64,000 bases of DNA from Rhizobium vallis (GTDB lineage: Bacteria; Pseudomonadota; Alphaproteobacteria; Rhizobiales; Rhizobiaceae). The stretch spans positions 806,001-870,000 of the forward strand of contig NZ_ML133687.1 of the NCBI RefSeq assembly GCF_003985155.1, given 5' to 3'. The position numbers and the translations under genes were made by a program. Each line of letters opens with the position of its first letter. Position 1 is the first letter of the stretch. A model generated the notes under the pieces. It was given only the letters and a program-made list of their open reading frames with translations, was not told where the DNA came from and made no database searches. Below, in pieces: positions 17,553 through 26,050 of the stretch.

Positions 17553-19040
17553 CTATTTCGCGCCGCCCTCGACCCAGGAGTAACCGATCGAGAAGAGGTG
17601 TTTGTCGTCACCAAAGAGATAGGGCAGCGTCAGCGTGTTCAACTCTTGCAGATGAATGCCCGATGCTTCGAGATCGGCTGCGAAGTCTGGCGGGATGGCT
17701 TTGTCATCAGGCGTCTTGCCGCGCCAGACGACCAGCACTGGCCCTTTCGCCTGTGCGTATTCGGGAACGCCGGAACCGGCGAAGTACGGCATTGCACTGG
17801 GAACATTGAGCTCCAGTCGCAGATTGCCGGCAAGGTACTTGTCCGATGCCACGATGAGAACGGGCTTGCGGGCCGCGGTCAATTCGGCCGCGAAGCCGGC
17901 GATGGGCACGTTCGTTCTGGTATAGCCGACATATTGCACGCCGACGATCCGGATCAGCAGGATCAGCGGGATGACGACCATGAAGACGGGCACCACGGGC
18001 CGGAACCGCGCAAGCCCGGCGGAAAGGTCGAAGCCTGCCGTTTCCAGTTTCAGTAACAGGTAGAGTGGCAGGACGAGCAGAAACGGGTCGAGCCAGCGCT
18101 CGTGGATATCGCTCGCGCCGCCAATGAAGACCAGGCTGAGGACCGCAAGCAGGCTGATGGCCATCATGCGCTCGATCACCCGTATCATTGGGCCGGAGGA
18201 GGAGAGTGCGCGAAAGAAATCCCGCCGGAACGATGCCGCGAAGAGCACGATCGGCAGCGCGACAAAGCCGAGGACGGCGATGATGAAGGAGAGAAGCCCC
18301 TGTCCGATGCGGGGAAGGCCGGCGGCGGCCTCGTCCTTGGCGGCCATCCGCTTCAGCGTCGAGGCGGAGGCACGGGCGAGATTGTCGGGCAGCCAGAGCG
18401 CGTGCGGCAATACGATGAGAATGGCGACGACGATCGCCGCCAGCAGACGCCAGTCGAACAGGCGCCCGCGCCATTCCCGATTCGGCAGCACGGCAATGAG
18501 GGCGGCGAACGGAAGGATGACGAAATTATACTTCGAGATCAGGCCGATGCCGGTGGCGATGCCGATGACGAGATAGCTTCCGAGCGTCGGCCGTTGCAGC
18601 GTACGGAAGAAACCAAAGAGGAAAAGCGAGCTGGCAAACAGCAGCGCAACCGTGTGGGTGAGTTCCCTCTGTGCCAGGAAGCCCACCTGCGGCAACGTGA
18701 TGAGACTAAGCATGGCGACGGCGGCAAGTGATCGGCTTTTCAGCACTTCGCGGGCGGCAAGGCCGTAGAAGAGGTAGCTTGAGAACAGCAGGATGTTCTT
18801 CGGAATCGAAATCGCCGCCATCGATATGCCGGTCACCGAGACGACGGCATATTGCATCCAGTTGTAGAAAGGCGGCTGCTCGTTATAACCGGCAAGCAGA
18901 TATTGCGAAAAGAACGACTGCTCGGCTTCGTCGAGATCAAGTGTGTGCGGCAACGCCAGCCGAAGCGCGATATTCAGCAGGAAATAGCATGCCAGAAAGA
19001 TGCTTGCGCCCGTAATGCCTTTGGTAATCCGCTCCAACAT
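17553..19040 (-). CDS. GT39/ArnT-like glycosyltransferase C (rgt-type)
   Basis: The protein has 495 residues, is polytopic, has the active-site motif TLDLDEAEQ in the first periplasmic loop, and is closely related to copy B. The start is ATG 19040, with GTGGAGATCG directly upstream and the N-terminus MLERI matching MLKRA of copy B; a TTG 15 bases earlier is less likely. It forms its own transcription unit, placed between two copies of a divergent promoter region. It is expected to transfer a lipid-linked sugar, probably galacturonate, onto LPS. Confidence 0.85.
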   Translation of the reverse strand: MLERITKGITGASIFLACYFLLNIALRLALPHTLDLDEAEQSFFSQYLLAGYNEQPPFYNWMQYAVVSVTGISMAAISIPKNILLFSSYLFYGLAAREVLKSRSLAAVAMLSLITLPQVGFLAQRELTHTVALLFASSLFLFGFFRTLQRPTLGSYLVIGIATGIGLISKYNFVILPFAALIAVLPNREWRGRLFDWRLLAAIVVAILIVLPHALWLPDNLARASASTLKRMAAKDEAAAGLPRIGQGLLSFIIAVLGFVALPIVLFAASFRRDFFRALSSSGPMIRVIERMMAISLLAVLSLVFIGGASDIHERWLDPFLLVLPLYLLLKLETAGFDLSAGLARFRPVVPVFMVVIPLILLIRIVGVQYVGYTRTNVPIAGFAAELTAARKPVLIVASDKYLAGNLRLELNVPSAMPYFAGSGVPEYAQAKGPVLVVWRGKTPDDKAIPPDFAADLEASGIHLQELNTLTLPYLFGDDKHLFSIGYSWVEGGAK

Positions 19041-19055
19041 CGATCTCCACGTCAA

Positions 19056-19216
19056 GCCGGCAAGGCGCCATCATTTACCTGTCGGTCGCCGGCGTGGAAG
19101 CGAGTCCACCGCCATCGCCATCAACTCCGGCGTTGTGCGCAACCTTCATTTCTCCTAAAAGGCCGGGCGACGGAACCGAGGCCGCTAGCCGACGCCAAGC
19201 GAGGATTGCCTACTAC
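19056..19216. other. Divergent promoter region, copy 2, with trace of a lost GT2 start
   Basis: The side facing copy C aligns with the GT2 start region: reading on the minus strand, a GGAGAA ribosome-binding site and then TTGCGCACAACG at the place where the GT2 gene reads TTGCAAACAACG. After about 12 bases the similarity is lost, so only the beginning of a second GT2 gene remains. The other side carries the start of the membrane-protein gene. The region thus holds the promoters for both flanking genes. Confidence 0.45.
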
Positions 19217-20179
19217 ATGAAGAGTTCGATCGTTGAAAGCCGGCAGTCCTGGTTTATGCGCAATCGCATGACCGTGCTGACGGTCGTCATAGTCGCAGCC
19301 TATGCGCTCTTCGTGCAATGGTTCTGGGGCTGGCCCGTCATCATCAAGCAGTGGAGCGATGTTGGCGCGGGTCCAGTGATCGGCGCGCTGGTCGCTCTGA
19401 CGAGCACCTATTTCCTGCGTACGTGGCGCATCTACGACTATTTTCCCAAGGAAACGGCAGGCCGCTTCGCCACGCTCTTCCGCGTCACGCAGATCCACAA
19501 TCTTCTGAACATCATGCTGCCCTTCCGCACCGGCGAGACCAGCTTTCCGCTGTTGATGCGCACGGAATTCGGCATTCCGTTGACACGGGGAACCTCGGCG
19601 CTTTTCGTCATGCGGTTGCTCGACCTGCACGCGCTTCTGGCCGCCGCCGGCATCGGCTTTGCGCTCGCCGCCGCAAATATGGTGGTTGCGTGGTTGCTCT
19701 GGACCGCCTTCCTGCTTGTGCCGGTTGCCTGCTTCGCCGCCCGCAAGCCGCTACTGCGACTGGCGGCCAGGCTGCTGCCTGCCAAGGCGCAGAAATTCGT
19801 CGCGGAGATCGAAAACGGCTTGCCGCTCGATGCCGTCGCCTTTGCGCGCGCCTGGGCGATGACCATCGTCAACTGGCTGGTGAAGGTGGTGGTACTTGCC
19901 TGGGCACTAGGCCTGATGGGCGTGCTGCCGATGGCGGCAAGCTTCGGCGGTGCGCTCGGCGGCGAACTCTCCTCCGTACTGCCGGTGCATGCGCCGGGCG
20001 GCGTCGGCACCTATCCGGCCGGCATCACCGCCGGCGCCATCGCTTTCGGCGCCTCGAGCGAGCGGGCAGCTCTCGCCGCGCTGGCGCAGGCGAGCGTCAA
20101 TGCCCACCTGCTGATCATCGTCTCGGCACTCACCGGCACGGCGATCTCACTTCCGCTCGGACGTCGCGGCAAGCTCTGA
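19217..20179 (+). CDS. UPF0104 / LPG-synthase-like membrane protein, flippase candidate
   Basis: The protein has 320 residues and about seven to eight membrane helices. It belongs to the family that includes the transmembrane domain of lysylphosphatidylglycerol synthase and YbhN/AglD. Typical segments are LLNIMLPFRTGETSFPLLM and SSVLPVHAPGGVGTYPAGITAGAI. Start 19217 is preferred to the open upstream frame because the first helix then begins near residue 18. It is divergent from the ArnT-like cluster. Members have been proposed to move lipids across membranes, so flipping the lipid-linked sugar is a reasonable inference, not shown. Its 3' end overlaps the sigma-factor gene tail to tail by 33 bases. 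Confidence 0.78.
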   Translation: MKSSIVESRQSWFMRNRMTVLTVVIVAAYALFVQWFWGWPVIIKQWSDVGAGPVIGALVALTSTYFLRTWRIYDYFPKETAGRFATLFRVTQIHNLLNIMLPFRTGETSFPLLMRTEFGIPLTRGTSALFVMRLLDLHALLAAAGIGFALAAANMVVAWLLWTAFLLVPVACFAARKPLLRLAARLLPAKAQKFVAEIENGLPLDAVAFARAWAMTIVNWLVKVVVLAWALGLMGVLPMAASFGGALGGELSSVLPVHAPGGVGTYPAGITAGAIAFGASSERAALAALAQASVNAHLLIIVSALTGTAISLPLGRRGKL

Positions 20180-21388
20180 AATCCGCTTTCTCAGAAACGC
20201 CTGCTCCGGCTCCTGCCGGCAGAGCGACAGCGCCGTTTCATAGGCCCCGATCGCCTCGCGCCTCCGGCCGAGACGGCGCAGAAAATCGGCGCGCGCCGAA
20301 TGAGCGAGGTGATAGGTCTGTAGCTCCCGGCGCCCCAGAATGGCATCGACCAGTTCCAGCCCCTTCGCCGGGCCTTCCGCCATGGCGATCGCCACGGCGC
20401 GGTTGAGTTCCACGATCGGCGAGGGCTGCGCCGCCAGAAGCAGATCGTAATAGAAGACGATCCGCCGCCAGTCGGTCTCCTCAGCCGTCGGCGCTTTGGC
20501 ATGCTCGGCGGCGATCCCCGCCTGTAGCGTATAGGTGCCGATCTCTGCCGCCCGCATCGCCTCGGCAAGTAGCGCCAGGCCTTCCGAGATCTTCCCATTG
20601 TCCCAGAGCGAACGGTCCTGATCCGCAAGCAGCACCAACGATCCCTCGCCGCCGCGGCGAGCGTTGCGGCGGGAGTCCTGTAGCAGCATCAGGGCCAGCA
20701 GGCCGTAGACGTCGGGGTGCGGCAGCAGCGTCAGAAGCAGCCGCGCCAGCCGTATCGCCTCCGCGGTCAGGTCGGCACGAACCACCTCTTCGCCCGAGGA
20801 GGCCGAATAGCCTTCATTGAAGACGAGATAGATGACGTGCAGCACCCGGTCGAGCCGCTCCGGCAGTGCCTCGCGGCCCGGCACCTCATAGGGGATTTTC
20901 GCCGCCCGGATCTTGCCCTTGGCGCGCACGATCCGCTGGGCCACCGTCGGTGGCGGAATAAGGAAAGCATGGGCGATCTCTTCGGTGGTCAATCCGCAGA
21001 TTTCCCGAAGCGCCATCGCCATCTGCGCATCGGCGGGAATAACGGGATGGCAGCAGGTGAAGACCAGCCGCAGCATGTCGTCCTCGATCGCTTCCATGTC
21101 GCCGATCTCCGTTTCGTCGACCGTGTAGAGACTGTCTTCGATGTGCTGCTGCGAGGCATCGAAGCGCGCCCGGCGCCGGATCGTATCGATTGCCTTGAAG
21201 CGTCCCGTCGAAACGAGCCATGCGAAGGGGTTGCCGGGAATGCCGTCGTCTGGCCATGTCCGGGCAGCGGCGGCAAAGGCGTCGTGCAGTGCTTCCTCCG
21301 CCCGGTCGAAATCGCCGAGCAGGCGGATCAGCGTCGCCAGAGCCCGGCGCGATTGCGTTCGGTAGATTTCCTCGATCACGCTTTCCAA
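20147..21388 (-). CDS. ECF42-type RNA polymerase sigma factor
   Basis: The protein has 413 residues. Sigma-2 lies at about 5-75 (LGDFDRAEEALHDAFAAA, GNPFAWLVSTGRFKAIDTIRRR). Sigma-4 lies at about 105-165 (LREICGLTTEEIAHAFLIPPPTVAQRIVRAKGKIR). A long helical C-terminal region to the end has SNaL/TPR-like character (AEAIRLARLLLTLLP, SPIVELNRAVAIAMAEG). Such long ECFs without an anti-sigma partner and next to YCII/DGPF proteins form the ECF42 group. The start is TTG with GAGGT 6 bases upstream. It is the last gene of an operon behind three YCII genes. Confidence 0.9.
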   Translation of the reverse strand: MESVIEEIYRTQSRRALATLIRLLGDFDRAEEALHDAFAAAARTWPDDGIPGNPFAWLVSTGRFKAIDTIRRRARFDASQQHIEDSLYTVDETEIGDMEAIEDDMLRLVFTCCHPVIPADAQMAMALREICGLTTEEIAHAFLIPPPTVAQRIVRAKGKIRAAKIPYEVPGREALPERLDRVLHVIYLVFNEGYSASSGEEVVRADLTAEAIRLARLLLTLLPHPDVYGLLALMLLQDSRRNARRGGEGSLVLLADQDRSLWDNGKISEGLALLAEAMRAAEIGTYTLQAGIAAEHAKAPTAEETDWRRIVFYYDLLLAAQPSPIVELNRAVAIAMAEGPAKGLELVDAILGRRELQTYHLAHSARADFLRRLGRRREAIGAYETALSLCRQEPEQAFLRKRISELAATSERK

Positions 21389-21397
21389 CGGCGCACC

Positions 21398-21757
21398 TCA
21401 ATCCTGCAGGGTCAGTATCCGAACCGGCCTGAGTTCGACCGCGCCGAAACGCGCCGACGGGATCCGCCCGGCAATCTCCCTTGCCTTGGCCATGTCGGGG
21501 GCCTCGATGACATAGAAGCCCGCCAGATGCTCCTTCGTCTCGACATAGGGCCCGTCGGTGACAGACAGCGTGTTGTTTCGAACGCGCAGCACCGTCGCCT
21601 TGTCAGGCATCTCCAACGCGTCGGAATGGATCATGATGCCGTCGCGGAGTAATTCCTCGTCGAAGGCGAAATGGGCTTTGATCAGTTCATTGGTTTCATC
21701 AGGCGTCAGCGTGCCGTCGGTGTCGGTGGAATTGTAGATCAGGCAGATGTAACGCAT
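21398..21757 (-). CDS. YCII/DGPF domain protein 1
   Basis: The protein has 119 residues. It starts MRYICLIYN and carries the family motif VTDGPYVETKEHLAGFYVIEA. YCII-related proteins are small ferredoxin-like alpha/beta folds linked to ECF41/42 sigma factors; their biochemical role is unclear. It begins 2 bases after the stop of copy 2 and ends 9 bases before the sigma gene. Confidence 0.88.
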   Translation of the reverse strand: MRYICLIYNSTDTDGTLTPDETNELIKAHFAFDEELLRDGIMIHSDALEMPDKATVLRVRNNTLSVTDGPYVETKEHLAGFYVIEAPDMAKAREIAGRIPSARFGAVELRPVRILTLQD

Positions 21758-21759
21758 GG

Positions 21760-22119
21760 CTATTTCCCATCCTGAATTGCGTAAGTCGGGCGCACTTCAA
21801 TTGAGGCATATCTGAGGATCGGAAAACTCGACGCGATCGTCTTTGCCTCCTCGATATTCTCGGCTTCGACAAGCACAAAACCGCCGAGGTGCTCTTTGAT
21901 TTCGGCAAATGGGCCGTCGGTCGCAGAGGCTTCGCCGTTGCGCAGGCGGACCGTGATTGCTGTTGACGGTTCATGCAAGGCGAGCGCCACCAACAGATGA
22001 CCGCTCTCGCGCCAGCGATTGTCGCTGATGATGCATTCCTGTGTGAGCGCATCCCATTCGGTCTGGGGGACCTGCTTGCTTTTTTCCGTGTCGAACCAGA
22101 TCTGGCATAGAAATTTCAT
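21760..22119 (-). CDS. YCII/DGPF domain protein 2
   Basis: The protein has 119 residues starting MKFLCQIWFDTEKS, with the motif ATDGPFAEIKEHLGGFVLVEA. ATG 22119 is supported by GAGGAGA about 5 bases upstream and by alignment to copies 1 and 3; a longer frame is open but not conserved. It is the middle gene of three tandem paralogues, so it arose by local duplication. Confidence 0.88.
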   Translation of the reverse strand: MKFLCQIWFDTEKSKQVPQTEWDALTQECIISDNRWRESGHLLVALALHEPSTAITVRLRNGEASATDGPFAEIKEHLGGFVLVEAENIEEAKTIASSFPILRYASIEVRPTYAIQDGK

Positions 22120-22144
22120 TGGTCTCTCCTCATTCAGTTCCGAA

Positions 22145-22501
22145 TTATTTAGCTCCAAATTCGTGGATTGGCCGCACCTCGATCGCGCCGAGCTTAGCGA
22201 GCGGGATGCCGGCGGCAATCCGGATCGCCTCGTTTAGGTCCTTGGCCTCGATCAGGATGAAGCCGCCGAGGGCCTCTTTTGTCTCGACGAAAGGACCGTC
22301 CGTCACCGACGTCTCACCGCTTCGCACCCGGACGGTCACCGCCGATGTCGGCGGCTGCAGCGTATGGGCGACGATCAGATGCCCGCTTTCGGCAAGCGAC
22401 TTGTCATAGTTCAGTGAGTTCGTGCCGAGTTCGGCCTTTTCCTCTTTCGTCCTGGCGCCGAGCACTGCGCCATCGAACCAGACCTGACAGAGATATTTCA
22501 T
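22145..22501 (-). CDS. YCII/DGPF domain protein 3
   Basis: The protein has 118 residues starting MKYLCQVWFDGAVL, with the motif VTDGPFVETKEALGGFILIEA. AAGGAGG lies about 10 bases before the ATG. It is the first gene of the operon that ends with the ECF42-type sigma factor, so the operon promoter should lie in 22502-22650. Confidence 0.88.
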   Translation of the reverse strand: MKYLCQVWFDGAVLGARTKEEKAELGTNSLNYDKSLAESGHLIVAHTLQPPTSAVTVRVRSGETSVTDGPFVETKEALGGFILIEAKDLNEAIRIAAGIPLAKLGAIEVRPIHEFGAK

Positions 22502-22656
22502 CGCAGACAGCCTCCTTGTGCGTGTTCAACAACCCTGGACGACCGAGCCGCACGCATTTCGACAACGGCGGGAAAAATCTTTTGCTCCGGTCCGGTGTCG
22601 AAATCTCAGGGCAGCACTCGACTAGGCATCGTCGAAACCTGTCGAGGAGAATGACA

Positions 22657-22872
22657 ATGAGTATTCTTGAAATTGCGCTGGCAAGCCACATCTGGGCGCG
22701 CCGCCATGAAAAGCGTGAGCTGGAGTTCCTCGAAAGCGATGGGCTGAAGGTCCTCCTGCGCGTCGCTTTCGCTTTCCTGGCCTTCAGCCTGTTGATCGCA
22801 GGGCTGAATATTGCCGCCGGCAGGCCGCAGACGCTTGCGCAGCGCTCAGTGCCTGTTGTGACAAGCCGATGA
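22657..22872 (+). CDS. Small single-span membrane protein, unknown
   Basis: The protein has 71 residues with a charged N-terminal half (ARRHEKRELEFLESDG) and one membrane helix (VLLRVAFAFLAFSLLIAGLNIA). ATG 22657 is chosen since GAGGAGA ends at 22650, a normal 6-base spacing; ATG 22651 would be too close. It is divergent from the YCII operon and convergent with amn. No family is recognised. Confidence 0.55.
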   Translation: MSILEIALASHIWARRHEKRELEFLESDGLKVLLRVAFAFLAFSLLIAGLNIAAGRPQTLAQRSVPVVTSR

Positions 22873-22873
22873 G

Positions 22874-22899
22874 GAAACGGCCTATTGGAAGGCCGTTTC
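22874..22899. terminator. Bidirectional hairpin between the 71-residue gene and amn
   Basis: GAAACGGCC and GGCCGTTTC form a 9-bp stem around TATTGGAA. One arm reaches into the last codons of amn. There is A/T content on both outer sides but no long T-run. Confidence 0.55.
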
Positions 22900-24384
22900 G
22901 AAGAAGCTGCGGAGCTTGCGTGAATGCAGCGCTTCCGTCGGCATGGCGGCAAGCTTTTGCACGGCGCGGATGCCTATCTGCAGGTGCTGGTTGACCTGGG
23001 TGCGGTAGAAGGCCGTCGCCATGCCCGGCAGCTTCAATTCGCCGTGCAGCGGCTTGTCGGAGACGCAGAGCAGCGTGCCGTAGGGTACGCGGAAGCGGAA
23101 GCCGTTGGCAGCGATGGTTGCCGATTCCATGTCGAGCGCGATTGCGCGCGCCTGGGAGAGCCGCTTCACCGGCCCGCGCTGGTCGCGCAGTTCCCAGTTG
23201 CGGTTGTCGATCGTGCCAACGGTGCCGGTGCGCATGATGCGCTTCAGCTCGAAGCCCTCGTAACCGGTGATTTCGGCAACGGCGGCTTCCAGCGCCACCT
23301 GCACTTCGGCGAGCGCCGGGATCGGCACCCAGACCGGCAGGTCGTCGTCGAGAACATGGTCCTCGCGCATATAGGCATGGGCGAGAACATAATCGCCGAG
23401 CCGCTGGCTATTGCGAAGACCGGCGCAATGACCGAGCATCAGCCAGGCATGCGGGCGCAGCACGGCGACATGGTCGGTGATCGTCTTGGCGTTGGAGGGG
23501 CCGACGCCGATATTGATCATGGTGATCCCGGCATGGCCCTTCTTCTTCAAATGATAGGCAGGCATCTGCGGCAGGCGGGTCAGCGCCGCATCCGTTTCCG
23601 GTGCGTTTGAACCGGGCAGGGTGACGACATTGCCGGGCTCGACGAAGGCGGTATAGCCGTCGCCGCCCTCCGCCATCAGCTTGCGCGCCCAGCTGCAGAA
23701 TTCATCGATATAGAACTGGTAGTTCGTGAACAGCACGAAATTCTGGAAGTGCTCGGCATGCGTCGCCGTATAATGCGACAGCCGGGCGAGAGAATAATCG
23801 ATGCGTTGCGCGGTGAACGGCGCCAGCGGCGAGGGCTCTCCCGGCGGCGGGATATATTCGCCATTGGCGATCTCGTCGTCGGTGGTATTGAGATCGGGCG
23901 TGTCGAAAATATCGCGCATCGGAATGTCGATGAAGGCGTTGGTCGATGCTTCCACATGTGCGCCCTCGCCGAAGGCGAAGTGCAAAGGGATCGGCGTCGT
24001 CGACTCCGAGACGATGACTGGAACATTGTGGCTCTTCACCAAGAGCGCCAACTGCTCCTTCAAGTAATGCTTGAAGAGCTTCGGCCGGGTGACTGTCGTC
24101 GTATAGATGCCCGGTGCCGTGACATGGCCGTAGGAAAGGCGCGAATCGACGTGGCCGAAGCTTGTCGTCTCAATGCTGACCTGCGGATAGAAAGCACGGT
24201 AGCGAGAAGAGATCGGCGCGCCTTGCGCAAGCTCGGTGAAGCTCTTGATCAAGAACGCCGTATTGCGCTCGTAAAGCGCCGTCAGCGCTTCTACGGCCTT
24301 GGCGGAGTCATCAAAGCTTTGCGGCTGGAAAGGGGGTGGTGAGGATGTGTCGAGCGGCGACAAAGGGGAGATTCGTTTGTTCAT
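22882..24384 (-). CDS. amn: AMP nucleosidase
   Basis: The protein has 500 residues, the normal length. It hydrolyses AMP to adenine and ribose-5-phosphate. An N-terminal domain typical of Amn is followed by the nucleoside phosphorylase-like core from about residue 280: MINIGVGPSNAKTITDHVA, PHAWLMLGHCAGLR, RMGTVGTIDNRNWEL-like segment, and ALDMESATIAANGFRFRVPYGTLLCVSDKPLHGE, with the catalytic-type Glu and Asp. It stands alone, with an AT-rich promoter region upstream at 24385-24470. Confidence 0.94.
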   Translation of the reverse strand: MNKRISPLSPLDTSSPPPFQPQSFDDSAKAVEALTALYERNTAFLIKSFTELAQGAPISSRYRAFYPQVSIETTSFGHVDSRLSYGHVTAPGIYTTTVTRPKLFKHYLKEQLALLVKSHNVPVIVSESTTPIPLHFAFGEGAHVEASTNAFIDIPMRDIFDTPDLNTTDDEIANGEYIPPPGEPSPLAPFTAQRIDYSLARLSHYTATHAEHFQNFVLFTNYQFYIDEFCSWARKLMAEGGDGYTAFVEPGNVVTLPGSNAPETDAALTRLPQMPAYHLKKKGHAGITMINIGVGPSNAKTITDHVAVLRPHAWLMLGHCAGLRNSQRLGDYVLAHAYMREDHVLDDDLPVWVPIPALAEVQVALEAAVAEITGYEGFELKRIMRTGTVGTIDNRNWELRDQRGPVKRLSQARAIALDMESATIAANGFRFRVPYGTLLCVSDKPLHGELKLPGMATAFYRTQVNQHLQIGIRAVQKLAAMPTEALHSRKLRSFFETAFQ

Positions 24385-24472
24385 GACGCATTATAGAGAG
24401 TTGTTTTTGACAAGCAAACGACGCGCGCCGACGGAATCCGATTATTTTATCTTCTTCCGTGTCCGATGCCGG

Positions 24473-24652
24473 TCACTGCACCGACGGCGCGCAGAAGTTG
24501 CCGTTTCTCTCCAGGCAGGTATAGCTTGCCCCGAAATGCGACTGCGTGCCGCCACCGCCATTGTGCACCACGACTGCTGAAAATGTGATCGCGAAGATCG
24601 CCGCAAACAGCGTGATGATGCTAAAGCGCCTTGCCAGAATATAGATGTTCAT
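24473..24652 (-). CDS. Small secreted or membrane protein, unknown
   Basis: The protein has 59 residues: one hydrophobic helix (IITLFAAIFAITFSAVVV), then a Gly-rich turn and a C-terminal pair of cysteines (SYTCLERNGNFCAP). ATG 24652 follows a GGGGGCAAGG sequence. A longer open frame upstream looks non-coding. No family is recognised; the Cys pair suggests a periplasmic disulfide. Confidence 0.5.
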   Translation of the reverse strand: MNIYILARRFSIITLFAAIFAITFSAVVVHNGGGGTQSHFGASYTCLERNGNFCAPSVQ

Positions 24653-24865
24653 CGCCTTGCCCCCGATACGCACTTCATCGTGACAAGAGTTTTGCCATGC
24701 GACGGCTGAACGAGTGCTGAGATACCGGTTCATCCACCGTTCAGCTTGCCGGGCAGGCTCGGGCGGGGTTGTGCAGAAGATCAAGGAGCCCCAAGGGAGT
24801 TCGAAGCATGCCGGTGTGTCGACATGCTTTTGAGTTCCGGGATCGTTGGGTGGAGGCTTATCGCC

Positions 24866-25204
24866 TCAGAGTCGCGTCCAGGTCTGCGTCTTGCAGAGGA
24901 CCTTCATTACGCAGCCCTGCATCCTCAGCGAGTTGCCGGAAACCTTGCCAGAGCCGCTATAGGTCTTATCGGCGGCCGGGTCGGTGATCTCACCCGCGTA
25001 GCTGCCGGCGGTTCCCGCAAGCGTGCCGATCTTGCGGCCAGCATATTTCCCGGTCTTCAGCGTCACGCAGTAACTGCCGCCGCAGGATGCGATCACTGCC
25101 GTATCGCCGGCGGCCGTCTTCCAGTTGCCGACGATGGGCTCCTCGGCATGCGCGATACCCGCGATCAGTGACATAGTGCCGGCGAGAACGAAGCTGCGGA
25201 TCAT
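24866..25204 (-). CDS. DUF2147-type periplasmic protein
   Basis: The protein has 112 residues with a signal peptide (SFVLAGTMSLIAGIAHA). The mature start EEPIVGNWKTAAGDTAVIASCGGSYCVTLKTG and the closing GNSLRMQGCVMKVLCKTQTW fit the DUF2147 beta-rich family. Four cysteines probably form disulfides. ATG 25204 follows GGAGG by 5 bases. Function is unknown. Confidence 0.8.
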   Translation of the reverse strand: MIRSFVLAGTMSLIAGIAHAEEPIVGNWKTAAGDTAVIASCGGSYCVTLKTGKYAGRKIGTLAGTAGSYAGEITDPAADKTYSGSGKVSGNSLRMQGCVMKVLCKTQTWTRL

Positions 25205-25543
25205 CTTTTCCTCCATGATGTCTTTTGCCGGCCGCGAAAATAACTGACGCGAACGTAAAGGTAAATAAGCCCGACCGTTGTTCTGCGGATTGGGTAAAAC
25301 GCGAGAAAAAAGCCATGTGGCGGGCTTGTAAAGATATCGCCTGCTGATTTCATGATGAACGATCCCTTTATTTTCAAATCTGAATCTTTCGTAAAATTCG
25401 AGCAAAAATCCTTAAATCGCAGGGAATCCGATGTTTAACAAAAATCCAATTTTACCAAGCATTTGCACTTTGTTTGTCTCAAATTAATCATGCATTTTAG
25501 GCGTTTTTTGAAAGCCGTTTGGCATAGTGAACCCATCAAACGA

Positions 25544-25600
25544 GCGGGGCAAACCCGCCGGACCGGAAGGGCCGAAAGCCGCGATAGACGGCAGGGCCCC
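25544..25600 (+). ncRNA. Structured leader candidate upstream of Sel1 gene
   Basis: Two hairpins stand in a row. GCGGG/CCCGC (25544-25558) encloses a GCAAA loop. The second is a bipartite stem: GGGCC (25569-25573) with GGCCC (25595-25599) outside, and GCCG (25578-25581) with CGGC (25589-25592) inside. An A-rich linker with GTAAAACAGGG leads to the ribosome-binding site of the Sel1 gene. Upstream is an AT-rich promoter-like stretch. It may be a 5'-UTR regulatory element or a processed small RNA. Confidence 0.35.
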
Positions 25601-25648
25601 AAAGGTAAAACAGGGTAAGTCATAAACAGGCTAACAGGGATAAAACCG

Positions 25649-25918
25649 ATGGCACGCTTTGAAATGCATAATGCTGAAACGGCCACCATGGGTGGCGACA
25701 ACAACAGCGCCGATGTCTTCTGCGAAATGGGTCTGATGTATGCGACCGGCCGCGGCTGCAAAGTCGATCTCGTCGCTGCCCACAAGTGGCTGAACATCGC
25801 CGCGATCAAGGGCAACGACCGCGCCGCCGAGCTTCGCGCCGACGTGGCCGCTTCCATGGACAAGATGCAGCTCGCGGCAGCGCTGCGCGCAGCCCGCGAA
25901 TGGATGACGGTTCACTGA
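25649..25918 (+). CDS. Sel1-like repeat protein
   Basis: The protein has 89 residues. FCEMGLMYATGRGCKVDLVAAHKWLNIAAIKGNDRAAELRADVA is a typical Sel1 (TPR-like) repeat, followed by a helical tail. AGGGA precedes the ATG. Sel1 proteins act as adaptors in protein-protein contacts. It stands alone with a long structured leader, and its partners are unknown. Confidence 0.85.
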   Translation: MARFEMHNAETATMGGDNNSADVFCEMGLMYATGRGCKVDLVAAHKWLNIAAIKGNDRAAELRADVAASMDKMQLAAALRAAREWMTVH

Positions 25919-26050
25919 GACCGTCTCCAGCTGAGAATTAGACAGGAATAACAACCTCGAAAGAGGGGGCTGGCGGGTCGCTTTGTACGAGGCCGACGCC
26001 AGGAGAAGAGAGCCGCGCCCGGATCCTCCACCGGTCGCGGTTCTTCTGTT

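Noticed and set aside
17532..18731. Two open frames of 174 and 209 codons opposite glycosyltransferase C
   Set aside because: They encode Asp/Arg/Gly-rich low-complexity peptides, typical of antisense shadows of membrane-protein genes.
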